A DNA stretch of 8,948 nucleotides from JANXVY01 sp038329675. Its GTDB lineage: Bacteria; Pseudomonadota; Alphaproteobacteria; Rhizobiales; Hyphomicrobiaceae. Each line of letters begins with the position of its first letter. Within the stretch, counting starts at the first letter, position 1. The stretch lies in contig JBBQNE010000131.1 of assembly GCA_038329675.1 (NCBI GenBank), forward strand, positions 1 through 8,948. Reading direction: 5' to 3'. The notes beneath the pieces are model-generated. The model worked only from the letters and a program-made list of their open reading frames with translations. It was not told where the DNA came from and ran no database searches. A program made the position numbers and the translations under genes. Below are positions 1 through 6,082 of this stretch, in pieces.

Positions 1-555
1 CGATTTTGCCACGAGGGTTGGCAGCGGACAATTCTTGGCGATGACAACGGCCGCAACGTCTATTCAGCGATCCTGCCGTCCCCGCTGTATAAGCTCATTG
101 AGCTTGGCTTCGATGGCGTCTACCTCGACCGCGTTGACGTCTATGCCGAGGTCGAAAAAGAATGCCCCGACGGGGCCAGAAAGATGGTCGATTTCATAGC
201 CCGGCTTGGCGCACACGCTCGAAAGTCCGATCCGAATTTCCTGGTTATTTTGCAAAACGCTGAAGCGCTGCTCGACAATCCAAAAATGATCGACACGATC
301 GATGCGGCAGCCAAGGAGAGCCTGTTTTACGGCCAGGACTTCGGCCAGGGCCGGACACCAGCGCAGTCGACGACGTGGTCATTGAATTTGTTGGCCAAGG
401 CGAAAGCGGCTGGCCGACCGGTGTTTGTCGTCGACTATGTCAAGGACCGATCCCGCAGCGCCGACGCCATCCGACGTATCCGGGAGGCGGGCTTCGTTCC
501 CTACATCGGTCCTCGCGATCTCGCGCGGATGTGGCTTCCGGGCGAGAACTTTTGA
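1..555 (+). CDS. GH114/TM1410-like glycosidase family protein, 3' part only
   Basis: The reading frame is open from the first base of the window, so the gene starts upstream and 184 codons plus the stop are visible. The visible part resembles the C-terminal half of the TIM-barrel family that holds endo-alpha-1,4-polygalactosaminidase and TM1410-like proteins (GH114). Visible residues 36-46 read GFDGVYLDRVD, the strand with paired acidic residues (Asp38, Asp43, Asp46) typical of the family. A strand ending in LQNAEAL (about residue 87) follows, then a segment with LFYGQDFG and TPAQ, and a late strand VFVVDYV. In the family these proteins are usually secreted or periplasmic glycan-cleaving enzymes, but the signal peptide and N-terminus lie outside the window. 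The substrate cannot be read from this part. The next gene converges on it across 88 bp with no clear terminator hairpin. The family call is fairly firm; enzymatic activity is inference. Confidence 0.72.
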   Translation, partial: RFCHEGWQRTILGDDNGRNVYSAILPSPLYKLIELGFDGVYLDRVDVYAEVEKECPDGARKMVDFIARLGAHARKSDPNFLVILQNAEALLDNPKMIDTIDAAAKESLFYGQDFGQGRTPAQSTTWSLNLLAKAKAAGRPVFVVDYVKDRSRSADAIRRIREAGFVPYIGPRDLARMWLPGENF

Positions 556-589
556 GCGCAGCTACCGGCCGGGCGATACACTTCGGTTC

Positions 590-653
590 AGCCCGTCTTG
601 ATCAGCCCGTCTTGATTAGCCCGTCTTGATTAGCCCGTCTTGATTAGCCCGTC
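590..653. repeat. 14-bp tandem repeat, about 4.6 copies
   Basis: Four consecutive 14-bp units AGCCCGTCTTGATT start at 590, 604, 618 and 632. The first ends in C rather than T. A fifth partial unit (AGCCCGTC) covers 646-653. The array fills the junction between two convergent genes. Its right end carries the stop codon and the last two codons (Thr-Gly) of the minus-strand CBS gene. Because 14 is not a multiple of 3, successive units put TGA on the plus strand (599, 613, 627) and TAA on the minus strand (644, 630, 616) in all three frames. The unit has no internal hairpin that I can see. Replication slippage of the gene's 3' end is the simplest origin. Confidence 0.95.
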
Positions 654-1075
654 GCCAAATAATCGCGCATCGCTGACACTTCGAGCGAGATGTCCGCGAT
701 GTGGTATTTCACAACATCGCCAATTGAGATGATGCCGATCAGCGCGCCGTCTTCAACCACGGGCACGTGGCGGAAGCGCCCCGTTGTCATCGTCTCCATC
801 AATTCGTCAATTGAGTTCGCCGGGGTGCAGGTGACGACGTTGCGGGTCATGCACTCGTCAACTGGCAACGACAGGGCAGCTGCGCCACGTTCGGCGAGCA
901 GGCGGACCACGTCGCGCTCCGACAGGATGCCAACCACCTTCGCGTTATCGCCAACGACGACGACGGCGCCGATCTTGCGCGCGGCCAGCGTCGATGCGAC
1001 ATCGCTCAACGATGCGTTGGGACGCACCGTGGCGACCGAGCGCCCTTTGGTTTTCAAGATCATTGCGACGTTCAT
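644..1075 (-). CDS. Two-CBS-domain protein
   Basis: A 143-residue soluble protein made almost only of a CBS-domain pair (Bateman module). The first CBS domain covers about residues 9-66 and contains KIGAVVVVGDN and GILSERDVVRLL. The second covers about 73-130 and contains MTRNVVTCTPANSIDELM, GRFRHVPVV and GIISIGDVV. In this family such stand-alone pairs bind adenine nucleotides (AMP, ATP, sometimes NAD or SAM) and act as energy or stress sensors, but the partner protein is unknown and no catalytic domain is attached. The start is supported by a strong ribosome-binding site GAGGAGG, six bases upstream of the ATG on the minus strand (plus-strand 1082-1088). The last two codons and stop lie inside the 14-bp tandem repeat. 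It is divergent from ruvX and convergent with the glycosidase-like gene, so probably monocistronic. Confidence 0.9.
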   Translation of the reverse strand: MNVAMILKTKGRSVATVRPNASLSDVASTLAARKIGAVVVVGDNAKVVGILSERDVVRLLAERGAAALSLPVDECMTRNVVTCTPANSIDELMETMTTGRFRHVPVVEDGALIGIISIGDVVKYHIADISLEVSAMRDYLATG

Positions 1076-1262
1076 GGTGTGCCTCCTCGCTGGGTAGCGG
1101 TCACATGGGTGAGCGTGATGGTGGTGAGTGTCGTGTTGGCTGGACCGTCATGGTACAGAAGCTGCGACATTTCGCGTCACTCCGCAAGGTTAGCATGCCA
1201 TCCAGGTTCGCAGCGCACAACGGACCCGTCGCGTTACGACAGACAAGGACGCCGACACCGCC

Positions 1263-1775
1263 ATGGCCGATCCGACGATGAGCCCCCTCGCGCCACCCGG
1301 GCAGACGTTTATTGACGCCGTCGCCTACGCTGACGTTTTGCCGAGCGGCGTTCGCCTGATTGGAATTGATGGCGGCACCAAGCGCCTTGGGCTTGCCATT
1401 TCCGACGTGACCCGAATGATTGCGTCACCATTGGCCACAATAGAACGACGTAAGTTTAGCATCGATGTTATGGAGCTTCTGGCGCACGCCACCCGCCATC
1501 AGGTCGGCGGGTTTGTCCTCGGGTTTCCATCAAACCTGGACGGCAGCCATGGCCCGCGCGTGCAGGCGACGCGAGCATTTTCGCGCAATCTCAACGCCAT
1601 CTCCGGCTTGCCGATTTTGCTATGGGATGAACGCTTGACGACGGTTGAAGCTGAGCGTTTGCTAATCGCGGCCGATGCTACCCGCAAACGTCGTGGCGAG
1701 GTTATTGATCGGCTTGCAGCAACGCTGATCCTTCAAGGTGCGCTTGATCGCCTTCGCAATGCAGCATCGATTTAA
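1263..1775 (+). CDS. ruvX: RuvX/YqgF, putative pre-16S rRNA nuclease
   Basis: A 170-residue RNase H-fold protein of the YqgF/RuvX family, first proposed as a Holliday-junction resolvase and later tied to trimming of the 5' end of pre-16S rRNA. All diagnostic motifs are visible: GIDGGTKRLGLAISD at 34-48 with the first acidic residue Asp36; VLGFPSNLDGSHGPR at 85-99; DERLTT at 122-127; and EVIDRLAATLILQ at 146-158 with Asp149. Usual family length is about 140-160, and the extra length is an N-terminal tail of about 30 residues. The ATG at 1263 has only a weak, distant AAGGA (1245-1249), and the in-frame ATG at 1278 is a possible alternative start. From memory, ruvX often lies directly before pyrB in alphaproteobacteria; here a MarR gene and long spacers separate them. 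Confidence 0.93.
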   Translation: MADPTMSPLAPPGQTFIDAVAYADVLPSGVRLIGIDGGTKRLGLAISDVTRMIASPLATIERRKFSIDVMELLAHATRHQVGGFVLGFPSNLDGSHGPRVQATRAFSRNLNAISGLPILLWDERLTTVEAERLLIAADATRKRRGEVIDRLAATLILQGALDRLRNAASI

Positions 1776-1842
1776 TTCAGAAAAAGCTATTCAGTACCGA
1801 TCCGAAGTCTGTATGGGGGCGTTTATCCGGGTAGATGGGTCA

Positions 1843-1882
1843 GGTTCCGAGCCTGAGGCATCGGCCACGAACGCTCGGAACC
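1843..1882. repeat. 10-bp perfect inverted repeat between ruvX and marR
   Basis: GGTTCCGAGC at 1843-1852 is matched exactly by GCTCGGAACC at 1873-1882, with a 20-nt loop between them. No run of T follows on either side, so it does not look like a standard intrinsic terminator. It lies 67 bp after the ruvX stop and 118 bp before the marR start. It could be an RNA stem-loop in the ruvX 3' or marR 5' untranslated region, or a binding site for a regulator. CAGG/CCTG at 1841-1844 and 1852-1855 could form a competing small hairpin. The function is not shown by the sequence. Confidence 0.6.
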
Positions 1883-2000
1883 CCGCGTTCGCCGAACTGT
1901 CAGCTGCCACCGATCGTGAGCCTTAGAACCGCACCGATTTGGACTATGACATGAGGTACGACGTGTAGACCGCTAACCCCCTACGCTTGGCGAGGCTGTC

Positions 2001-2489
2001 ATGTTGTTGTCGAAAACAGAGTCTGAGACGGGGGCGGCACCGCCGTCACCGTTAGCATCCGCGGTGCACCTTTTGCATCGTGCCGGACAATGCGCGGACG
2101 AAATGTTCTCGCTCACGTTACCTGCTGGCACGATGACACCGCGGCAGTACGCCGTTCTTAAAGCCGTCGAGTCGAGCATTGAGCCGAGCCAAACGACGCT
2201 CGTGGAAATGACTGGCATCGACCGTTCGACAGTCGCTGACATCGTTCGGCGCCTTGTGGAGCGTGGTTTGTTGCAGCGTCGCCGCACGCGTCGGGATGCC
2301 CGCATGTACGCGCTGCGTCTCACGGTGAAGGGCACGCAGTCGCTTCGCGCCGCTGAACCAGCCGCCATCAGCACCGATGATAAGTTGTTGGCAGCGCTCG
2401 ATCCGACGGAACGTCAGGCATTCGTCGAAGCACTCGTTCGGATCGTCAAAACGATCGGTCCGATCGCGAGCGCTCGCGTCACACGCTAA
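2001..2489 (+). CDS. MarR-family transcriptional regulator
   Basis: A 162-residue protein with the MarR layout: an N-terminal dimerisation helix (about 17-40), a winged helix-turn-helix (about 44-115) and a C-terminal helix (about 120-158). The recognition region includes TTLVEMTGIDRSTVADIVRRL (split as residues 65-85), followed by LVERGLLQRRR. The wing carries the conserved D-x-R (Asp99, Arg101). Such proteins are dimeric repressors or activators, often responding to phenolic compounds, oxidants or antibiotics. The ligand here cannot be told. A single cysteine, Cys31, sits in the first helix, so redox sensing is conceivable but not shown. GAGG at 1992-1995 lies five bases before the ATG. The gene is transcribed alone between ruvX and pyrB and ends at a clear terminator. 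MarR genes usually control a neighbour or themselves; ruvX and pyrB are both unusual targets. Confidence 0.92.
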   Translation: MLLSKTESETGAAPPSPLASAVHLLHRAGQCADEMFSLTLPAGTMTPRQYAVLKAVESSIEPSQTTLVEMTGIDRSTVADIVRRLVERGLLQRRRTRRDARMYALRLTVKGTQSLRAAEPAAISTDDKLLAALDPTERQAFVEALVRIVKTIGPIASARVTR

Positions 2490-2520
2490 AGCGCTAGATA
2501 GCGTTTGCCGGATACAAAAT

Positions 2521-2565
2521 ATCGCCGCCCCTGGCTTAGCGCCTGCGGGCGGCGATTTCATTTTG
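2521..2565 (+). terminator. Intrinsic terminator after the marR gene
   Basis: A perfect 10-bp GC-rich stem pairs ATCGCCGCCC (2521-2530) with GGGCGGCGAT (2547-2556) around a 16-nt loop, followed by TTCATTTT. It starts 31 bp after the MarR stop codon. An AAAA run precedes the stem at 2516-2519, so weak function in the other direction is possible, although no minus-strand gene lies to the right for several kilobases. It separates marR from pyrB transcription. Confidence 0.78.
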
Positions 2566-2615
2566 ACTGTCTCGGACCCGCCGTTTTTGAAAGTTCGTTA
2601 GCGGGTGTGCCGTGG

Positions 2616-2688
2616 CCGCATCTCCCAGGCCGCATCCCCCTGGCCCGCATCCCGCTAGCCCGTTTCCCCCTCGCTCGTTTCCCCGACC
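2616..2688. repeat. Degenerate 14/15-bp tandem array, five units
   Basis: Five imperfect units follow one another: CCGCATCTCCCAGG (2616), CCGCATCCCCCTGG (2630), CCCGCATCCCGCTAG (2644), CCCGTTTCCCCCTCG (2659) and CTCGTTTCCCCGACC (2674). The first two are 14 bp and the rest 15 bp. The fourth unit with its left flank reads TAGCCCGTTT, close to the TAGCCCGTCT core of the 14-bp array at 590-653. In one frame the 15-bp units would read as repeated Ile/Phe-Pro-Leu-Ala-Arg, but this frame is probably not translated. The strand is strongly C-rich. Confidence 0.7.
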
Positions 2689-2692
2689 CGAC

Positions 2693-2714
2693 TTCAAAAC
2701 GCGTGATGTTTGAA
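2693..2714. promoter_or_regulatory. Possible operator dyad TTCAAA-N10-TTTGAA
   Basis: TTCAAA at 2693-2698 is mirrored by TTTGAA at 2709-2714, within a locally AT-rich patch about 150 bp before the pyrB start. The 22-bp span and roughly one-and-a-half-turn half-site spacing suit a dimeric DNA-binding protein. No regulator can be assigned, although the adjacent MarR protein is one candidate. A 6-bp repeat can also arise by chance. Confidence 0.25.
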
Positions 2715-2780
2715 ACTTAATTTCTAACCTGAGACCTGTCCCAGGCTTCCCGCGGTGTGTTCTTGGTTTCAGACCCCGTT

Positions 2781-2794
2781 GCGTTGGACAACGC
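2781..2794. promoter_or_regulatory. Tight dyad upstream of pyrB
   Basis: GCGTTG (2781-2786) and CAACGC (2789-2794) are perfect inverted repeats separated by only GA, 68 bp before the pyrB ATG. A 2-nt loop is too small for a stable RNA hairpin, so a DNA-binding site is the more likely reading if the dyad is functional. The position is suitable for control of the pyrB promoter. The binding protein is unknown. Confidence 0.3.
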
Positions 2795-2862
2795 CAAAAG
2801 TCCTATCGGTCGCGCCGAACGGCCTTGCCGCCTTGCGCGCCCTGACCTAGTCTCTGCCGCCG

Positions 2863-3870
2863 ATGGCCAGCCCTGCAAAATCTCCCGCGTCCGTCCCCTC
2901 GTCCGCGAGTGCGGTCAAGCGTCCGTTGCTGCCGGGCGGCAACCTGCTGTCGTGCGAAGAGCTGACCCCGCCAGCAATCACGACGCTCCTTGATATGGCC
3001 GACGCTTGGGCCGTCCAGAACCGCAGTACGGACCCGCAAAAGTCGACGCTGCTTGCCGGGCGAACGCTGATCAACCTGTTCTTTGAAGCCTCGACCCGGA
3101 CGATGTCGTCGTTCGAACTGGCCGCCAAACGGCTCGGCGCCGACGTCATGAACATGAACGTTCAGGCCTCATCGGTGCAAAAAGGCGAGACGCTGATTGA
3201 CACGGCGATGACGTTGAACGCCATGCGGCCCGATATCATCGTTGTTCGGCACCACGCCGCCGGTGCCACGGAACTGCTGTCGCAAAAGGTCGATTGCGCC
3301 GTCATCAACGCTGGTGATGGCGCCCATCAGCATCCGACCCAGGCCCTGCTCGACGCGCTGACGATCCGCCGTTCCAAGGGCCGGGTATCGGGGCTTCTCG
3401 TCGCGATTTGCGGCGACATCCTTCATTCGCGCGTGGCGCGGTCAAACATCAACGTGCTGACGACGCTTGGCGCGCGCGTGCGGATTATTGCGCCATCGAC
3501 GTTGCTGCCGCCGCAGCCTGAAAAGTTCGGCGTGGAGGTCTTCACCGATATGCGCGAGGGCATCAAAAACGTCGACGTCGTCATGATGCTGCGATTGCAA
3601 AACGAGCGCATGAATGGGTCAGCCGTGCCGTCATCGCGTGAGTTTTTCCACTTCTTCGGCCTCGACGATGAGAAACTTCGCGAGGCTAAGCCCGACGCGC
3701 TCATCATGCATCCAGGCCCGATGAACCGGGGGATCGAGATTTCATCGACGGTCGCCGATCATCCGCGCAGCGTCATTCGCGAGCAGGTTGAGATGGGGGT
3801 CGCGGTCCGCATGGCCGTCCTCGAGGCGATCGCTCAGCAATTGAAATTGCGTCAGGCGGCGCGCCAATGA
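2863..3870 (+). CDS. pyrB: Aspartate carbamoyltransferase catalytic chain
   Basis: A 335-residue PyrB, which condenses carbamoyl phosphate with L-aspartate to N-carbamoyl-L-aspartate, the committed step of pyrimidine synthesis in the cytoplasm. Carbamoyl-phosphate-binding residues are present: FFEASTRTMSSFE at 73-85 (STRT at 77-80) and SSVQKGETL at 103-111 with Lys107. HQHPTQALLD (155-164) and HPGPMNRGIE (283-292) complete the active-site signature; LQNERMNG and REFFHFFGLD mark the aspartate domain. About 25 low-complexity N-terminal residues (Ala, Ser, Pro) precede the conserved domain, giving slightly more than the usual 305-320. No good ribosome-binding site precedes this ATG, so the start is the least certain part. 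No regulatory pyrI gene is seen nearby. The following dihydroorotase-like gene is probably co-transcribed, as in pyrBC' pairs of other proteobacteria. Confidence 0.96.
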   Translation: MASPAKSPASVPSSASAVKRPLLPGGNLLSCEELTPPAITTLLDMADAWAVQNRSTDPQKSTLLAGRTLINLFFEASTRTMSSFELAAKRLGADVMNMNVQASSVQKGETLIDTAMTLNAMRPDIIVVRHHAAGATELLSQKVDCAVINAGDGAHQHPTQALLDALTIRRSKGRVSGLLVAICGDILHSRVARSNINVLTTLGARVRIIAPSTLLPPQPEKFGVEVFTDMREGIKNVDVVMMLRLQNERMNGSAVPSSREFFHFFGLDDEKLREAKPDALIMHPGPMNRGIEISSTVADHPRSVIREQVEMGVAVRMAVLEAIAQQLKLRQAARQ

Positions 3871-3940
3871 CCTATGATTGCGCATCGAGCACAGGCCATA
3901 ACGTGTCCAGCACGGTGAGTTGGCCGCTGAGTTGGGCGCA

Positions 3941-5311
3941 ATGAGTACGCATCGCGTCGGTTCACGGGCAAATAGCCGGCAGTCGACTGCGGGTGCCGCG
4001 CGCGCGCGCCACGAGGCTCTAGCGAGCGGGACGGTGTTCCTCAATGCGCGGCTGATCGATCCAGCGAGCGGTCTTGATGCTTTTGGCGGCGTCTTGGTCC
4101 GCGACGAGGTGATCGCTGATATCGGCCCCCATTTGCGGCGAAACGCGCCACCCGACACAACCGTTATTGATTGCAAGGGGCACGTGCTGGCGCCGGGCCT
4201 CATCGACGCCCAGGTGTTTGCAGGCGAGCCTGGCGAAGAGCACCGCGAAACGTTGAAGACGGCGGGCCGCGCGGCTGCGGCCGGTGGTGTCACGACGATC
4301 GTTGTGATGCCAGACACCCGGCCGGTGATCGACCAGGTTGCACTCGTTGACTTCATCCAGCGGCGCGCGCGCGACAACGCCCTGGTTCACGTCGAAACGA
4401 TGGCTGCGATGACGCGCAACCTCGAAGGCGAGGAGATGACCGAGTTCGGCCTGCTCCAGCGAGCGGGCGCGATTGCGTTCACTAATGGAAAAGCCAGCGT
4501 CGTCAACACGCGGGTCATGCGAAACGCGCTGCTCTATGCGCGCGACTTCAATGCGCTGATCGTCCACCACACCGAAGACCCCTACCTGACGAGCCCGTCG
4601 ACGATGAACTCGGGCGAAGTATCGGCGCGACTCGGCTTGCCCGGTGTCAACACGGCTGCCGAGACGATCGTGCTTGAACGCGACATCCGCCTCGTGGCGA
4701 TGACGGGGGGGCGCTACCACGCCGCTGCCATCACCTGCCGCGACAGCCTTGACGTGATACGGGCGGCCAAAGCGCGCGGGCTACCTGTGACGTGTGGCGT
4801 TTCGATCAACCACCTGACGTTCAACGAAATCGACATCGGCTCCTACCGGACGTTTTTTAAGGTTCGCCCGCCGTTGCGCAGTGAAGCTGACCGCCAGGCG
4901 ATGATTGAGGGCATCACCGATGGCTCAATCGACATCATCGTCTCAAGCCACGACCCGCAGGATGCTGACGTCAAGCGTCGCCCGTTTGCGGATGCGGCTG
5001 CTGGCGCCGTCGGGCTTGAGACGCTGCTTGCATCGGCACTGCGGCGGCATCACCAAGACGAGGTGCCGCTGATGACGTTGCTCAAGGCGATGACCATTAA
5101 TCCAGCCGAGTTGCTGGGGCTGCCGTCCGGGCGGCTCGCGGTTGGCGCGCCAGCCGACCTCGTGGTGTTCGACCCCAATGAGCCGTGGCTCGTCAACAAG
5201 GAAGAGCTGCATTCGCGGTCCAAGAATTCGCCGTTCGACGGCGCCACACTACAGGGCCGCGTCAAGCGCACGATTGTTGCTGGATCGACGGAATACCCGT
5301 TTCAAGTATAG
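3941..5311 (+). CDS. Dihydroorotase-like protein, probably non-catalytic PyrC'
   Basis: A 456-residue amidohydrolase of the class I dihydroorotase family (usual length about 430). It keeps the fold landmarks: LNARLIDPASG at 34-44, APGLID at 84-89, AAAAGGVTTIVVMPDTRPVID, the GGRYHAA segment, LETLL and a C-terminal APADLVVFDP. The metal site is badly altered. The HxH motif after PGLID reads Gln91-Val-Phe93; FSDD is FTNG with Asn182; the catalytic Asp of the SDH motif is Ser336 (SSHDPQD). The later histidines His210 (HHTEDP) and that of INHL remain. Active-site loss next to pyrB is known for Pseudomonas PyrC', needed for PyrB assembly rather than catalysis, so I infer a structural partner of PyrB. 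The ATG at 3941 is chosen, 70 nt after pyrB. A TTG at 3920 and a GTG at 4034, the latter preceded by GAGCGGGA right at the domain start, are alternatives. Confidence 0.85.
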   Translation: MSTHRVGSRANSRQSTAGAARARHEALASGTVFLNARLIDPASGLDAFGGVLVRDEVIADIGPHLRRNAPPDTTVIDCKGHVLAPGLIDAQVFAGEPGEEHRETLKTAGRAAAAGGVTTIVVMPDTRPVIDQVALVDFIQRRARDNALVHVETMAAMTRNLEGEEMTEFGLLQRAGAIAFTNGKASVVNTRVMRNALLYARDFNALIVHHTEDPYLTSPSTMNSGEVSARLGLPGVNTAAETIVLERDIRLVAMTGGRYHAAAITCRDSLDVIRAAKARGLPVTCGVSINHLTFNEIDIGSYRTFFKVRPPLRSEADRQAMIEGITDGSIDIIVSSHDPQDADVKRRPFADAAAGAVGLETLLASALRRHHQDEVPLMTLLKAMTINPAELLGLPSGRLAVGAPADLVVFDPNEPWLVNKEELHSRSKNSPFDGATLQGRVKRTIVAGSTEYPFQV

Positions 5312-5414
5312 GCTTTGTTAGGTGTACGGCGGGCAACAGTAGGGCTGGCCGGTTGCAGACCTGCCGTCCTTGATTTGGAACCAAACTTAGACGTTGAGCG
5401 AAGGACGATTCCGC

Positions 5415-6080
5415 ATGGGCCTCGATAGCCCCATCATCAACTCGTTCCTGCTGCTAATGGTCGGTCAACTCGGCCATTGGATTGTCTACGCAGCGATCCT
5501 TGGCTATCTGATCGGATCTATTCCGTTCGGGTTTGTCCTGACGCGCGCGGCCGGGCATGGCGACATCCGGCAAATTGGCTCTGGCAACATCGGCGCGACG
5601 AATGTGCTGCGGACGGGCAACACGGGCCTTGCCGCCGCGACCCTGCTCCTCGACGGGTTAAAGGCGACCTTTGCCGTGCTACTTGCCAACCACTGGTATG
5701 GGGCAGCCCCCGCAATCGCGGCTGGCCTCACAGCGTTCATTGGCCATCTCTATCCAGTTTGGCTGCGGTTTAAAGGTGGCAAGGGCGTCGCGACCTATAT
5801 CGGCGCGCTGCTCGGCCTGGTGCCGTGGGCGGCCGCGCTGTTTGCTGGCGTATGGCTCGCGGTCGCATACGGGTCGCGGTATTCTTCGCTCGCCGCTCTC
5901 GTTGCAAGCGCGGTCGTTCCGATCGCACTGGTGATTTATGGACACCCGATTATGGCCACTGTCTTCACCACGATGACCGCGCTGCTCTACTGGAAGCATC
6001 GGGCCAACATTGCCCGGCTGCGTGCCGGTGACGAGCCGACGATCTCGCTTTCGACGGCCCAAGCGCGCGCGGCAGCATAA
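5415..6080 (+). CDS. plsY: Glycerol-3-phosphate acyltransferase PlsY
   Basis: A 221-residue integral inner-membrane protein that transfers the acyl group of acyl-phosphate to glycerol-3-phosphate, giving lysophosphatidic acid, the first step of phospholipid synthesis with PlsX. The three PlsY loop motifs are visible: GSIPFG at 34-39; GSGNIGATN at 55-63; and GHLYPVWLRFKGGKGVAT at 110-127. The C-terminal WKHRANIARLRAG is typical. Hydrophobic segments at about 11-42, 71-92, 98-117, 128-150 and 155-190 fit the family's multi-span topology. The ATG at 5415 is supported by AAGGA (5401-5405) nine bases upstream, and an in-frame TTG at 5394 is less likely. It lies 103 bp after the dihydroorotase-like gene and 2 nt before dprA, so plsY and dprA are surely co-transcribed. 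Confidence 0.96.
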   Translation: MGLDSPIINSFLLLMVGQLGHWIVYAAILGYLIGSIPFGFVLTRAAGHGDIRQIGSGNIGATNVLRTGNTGLAAATLLLDGLKATFAVLLANHWYGAAPAIAAGLTAFIGHLYPVWLRFKGGKGVATYIGALLGLVPWAAALFAGVWLAVAYGSRYSSLAALVASAVVPIALVIYGHPIMATVFTTMTALLYWKHRANIARLRAGDEPTISLSTAQARAAA

Positions 6081-6082
6081 CG

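Larger units (their letters stand above)
2566..2862. other. Gene-free region upstream of pyrB
   Basis: About 300 bp with no convincing gene. It contains a weak 6-bp inverted repeat (ACCCGC 2576-2581, GCGGGT 2601-2606), a degenerate tandem array (2616-2688), a short AT-rich stretch with a TTCAAA/TTTGAA dyad (2693-2714) and a tight dyad GCGTTG-GA-CAACGC (2781-2794). Because the MarR terminator lies just before it, the pyrB promoter must be within this stretch. I could not pick a -35/-10 pair with correct spacing that I would defend. A 71-codon open frame (2505-2720) crosses it but begins ahead of the terminator stem and has no ribosome-binding site. Confidence 0.6.

Noticed and set aside
590..653. 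Possible CRISPR-like array
   Set aside because: The 14-bp units are directly adjacent with no spacers, and no cas genes are nearby.
690..1097. 135-codon plus-strand open frame over the CBS gene
   Set aside because: The minus strand has two clear CBS domains and a strong ribosome-binding site, and the plus frame is Thr/Ser/Arg-rich filler.
1843..1882. Possible tRNA or intrinsic terminator
   Set aside because: There is no cloverleaf, acceptor stem or T-loop consensus, and no T-tract follows the stem.
1738..1926. 62-codon open frame running out of the end of ruvX
   Set aside because: It overlaps ruvX in another frame, has no ribosome-binding site and matches nothing I recognise. It also covers the 10-bp inverted repeat.
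2784..2809. Possible sigma-70 promoter with TTGGAC as -35
   Set aside because: The only TAT-containing candidates downstream are 11-14 bp away, too close for a normal spacer.
3742..4720. Long minus-strand open frames over the pyrC-like gene
   Set aside because: They overlap a strongly conserved plus-strand protein and show low-complexity Arg/Ser/Ala composition with no motif.
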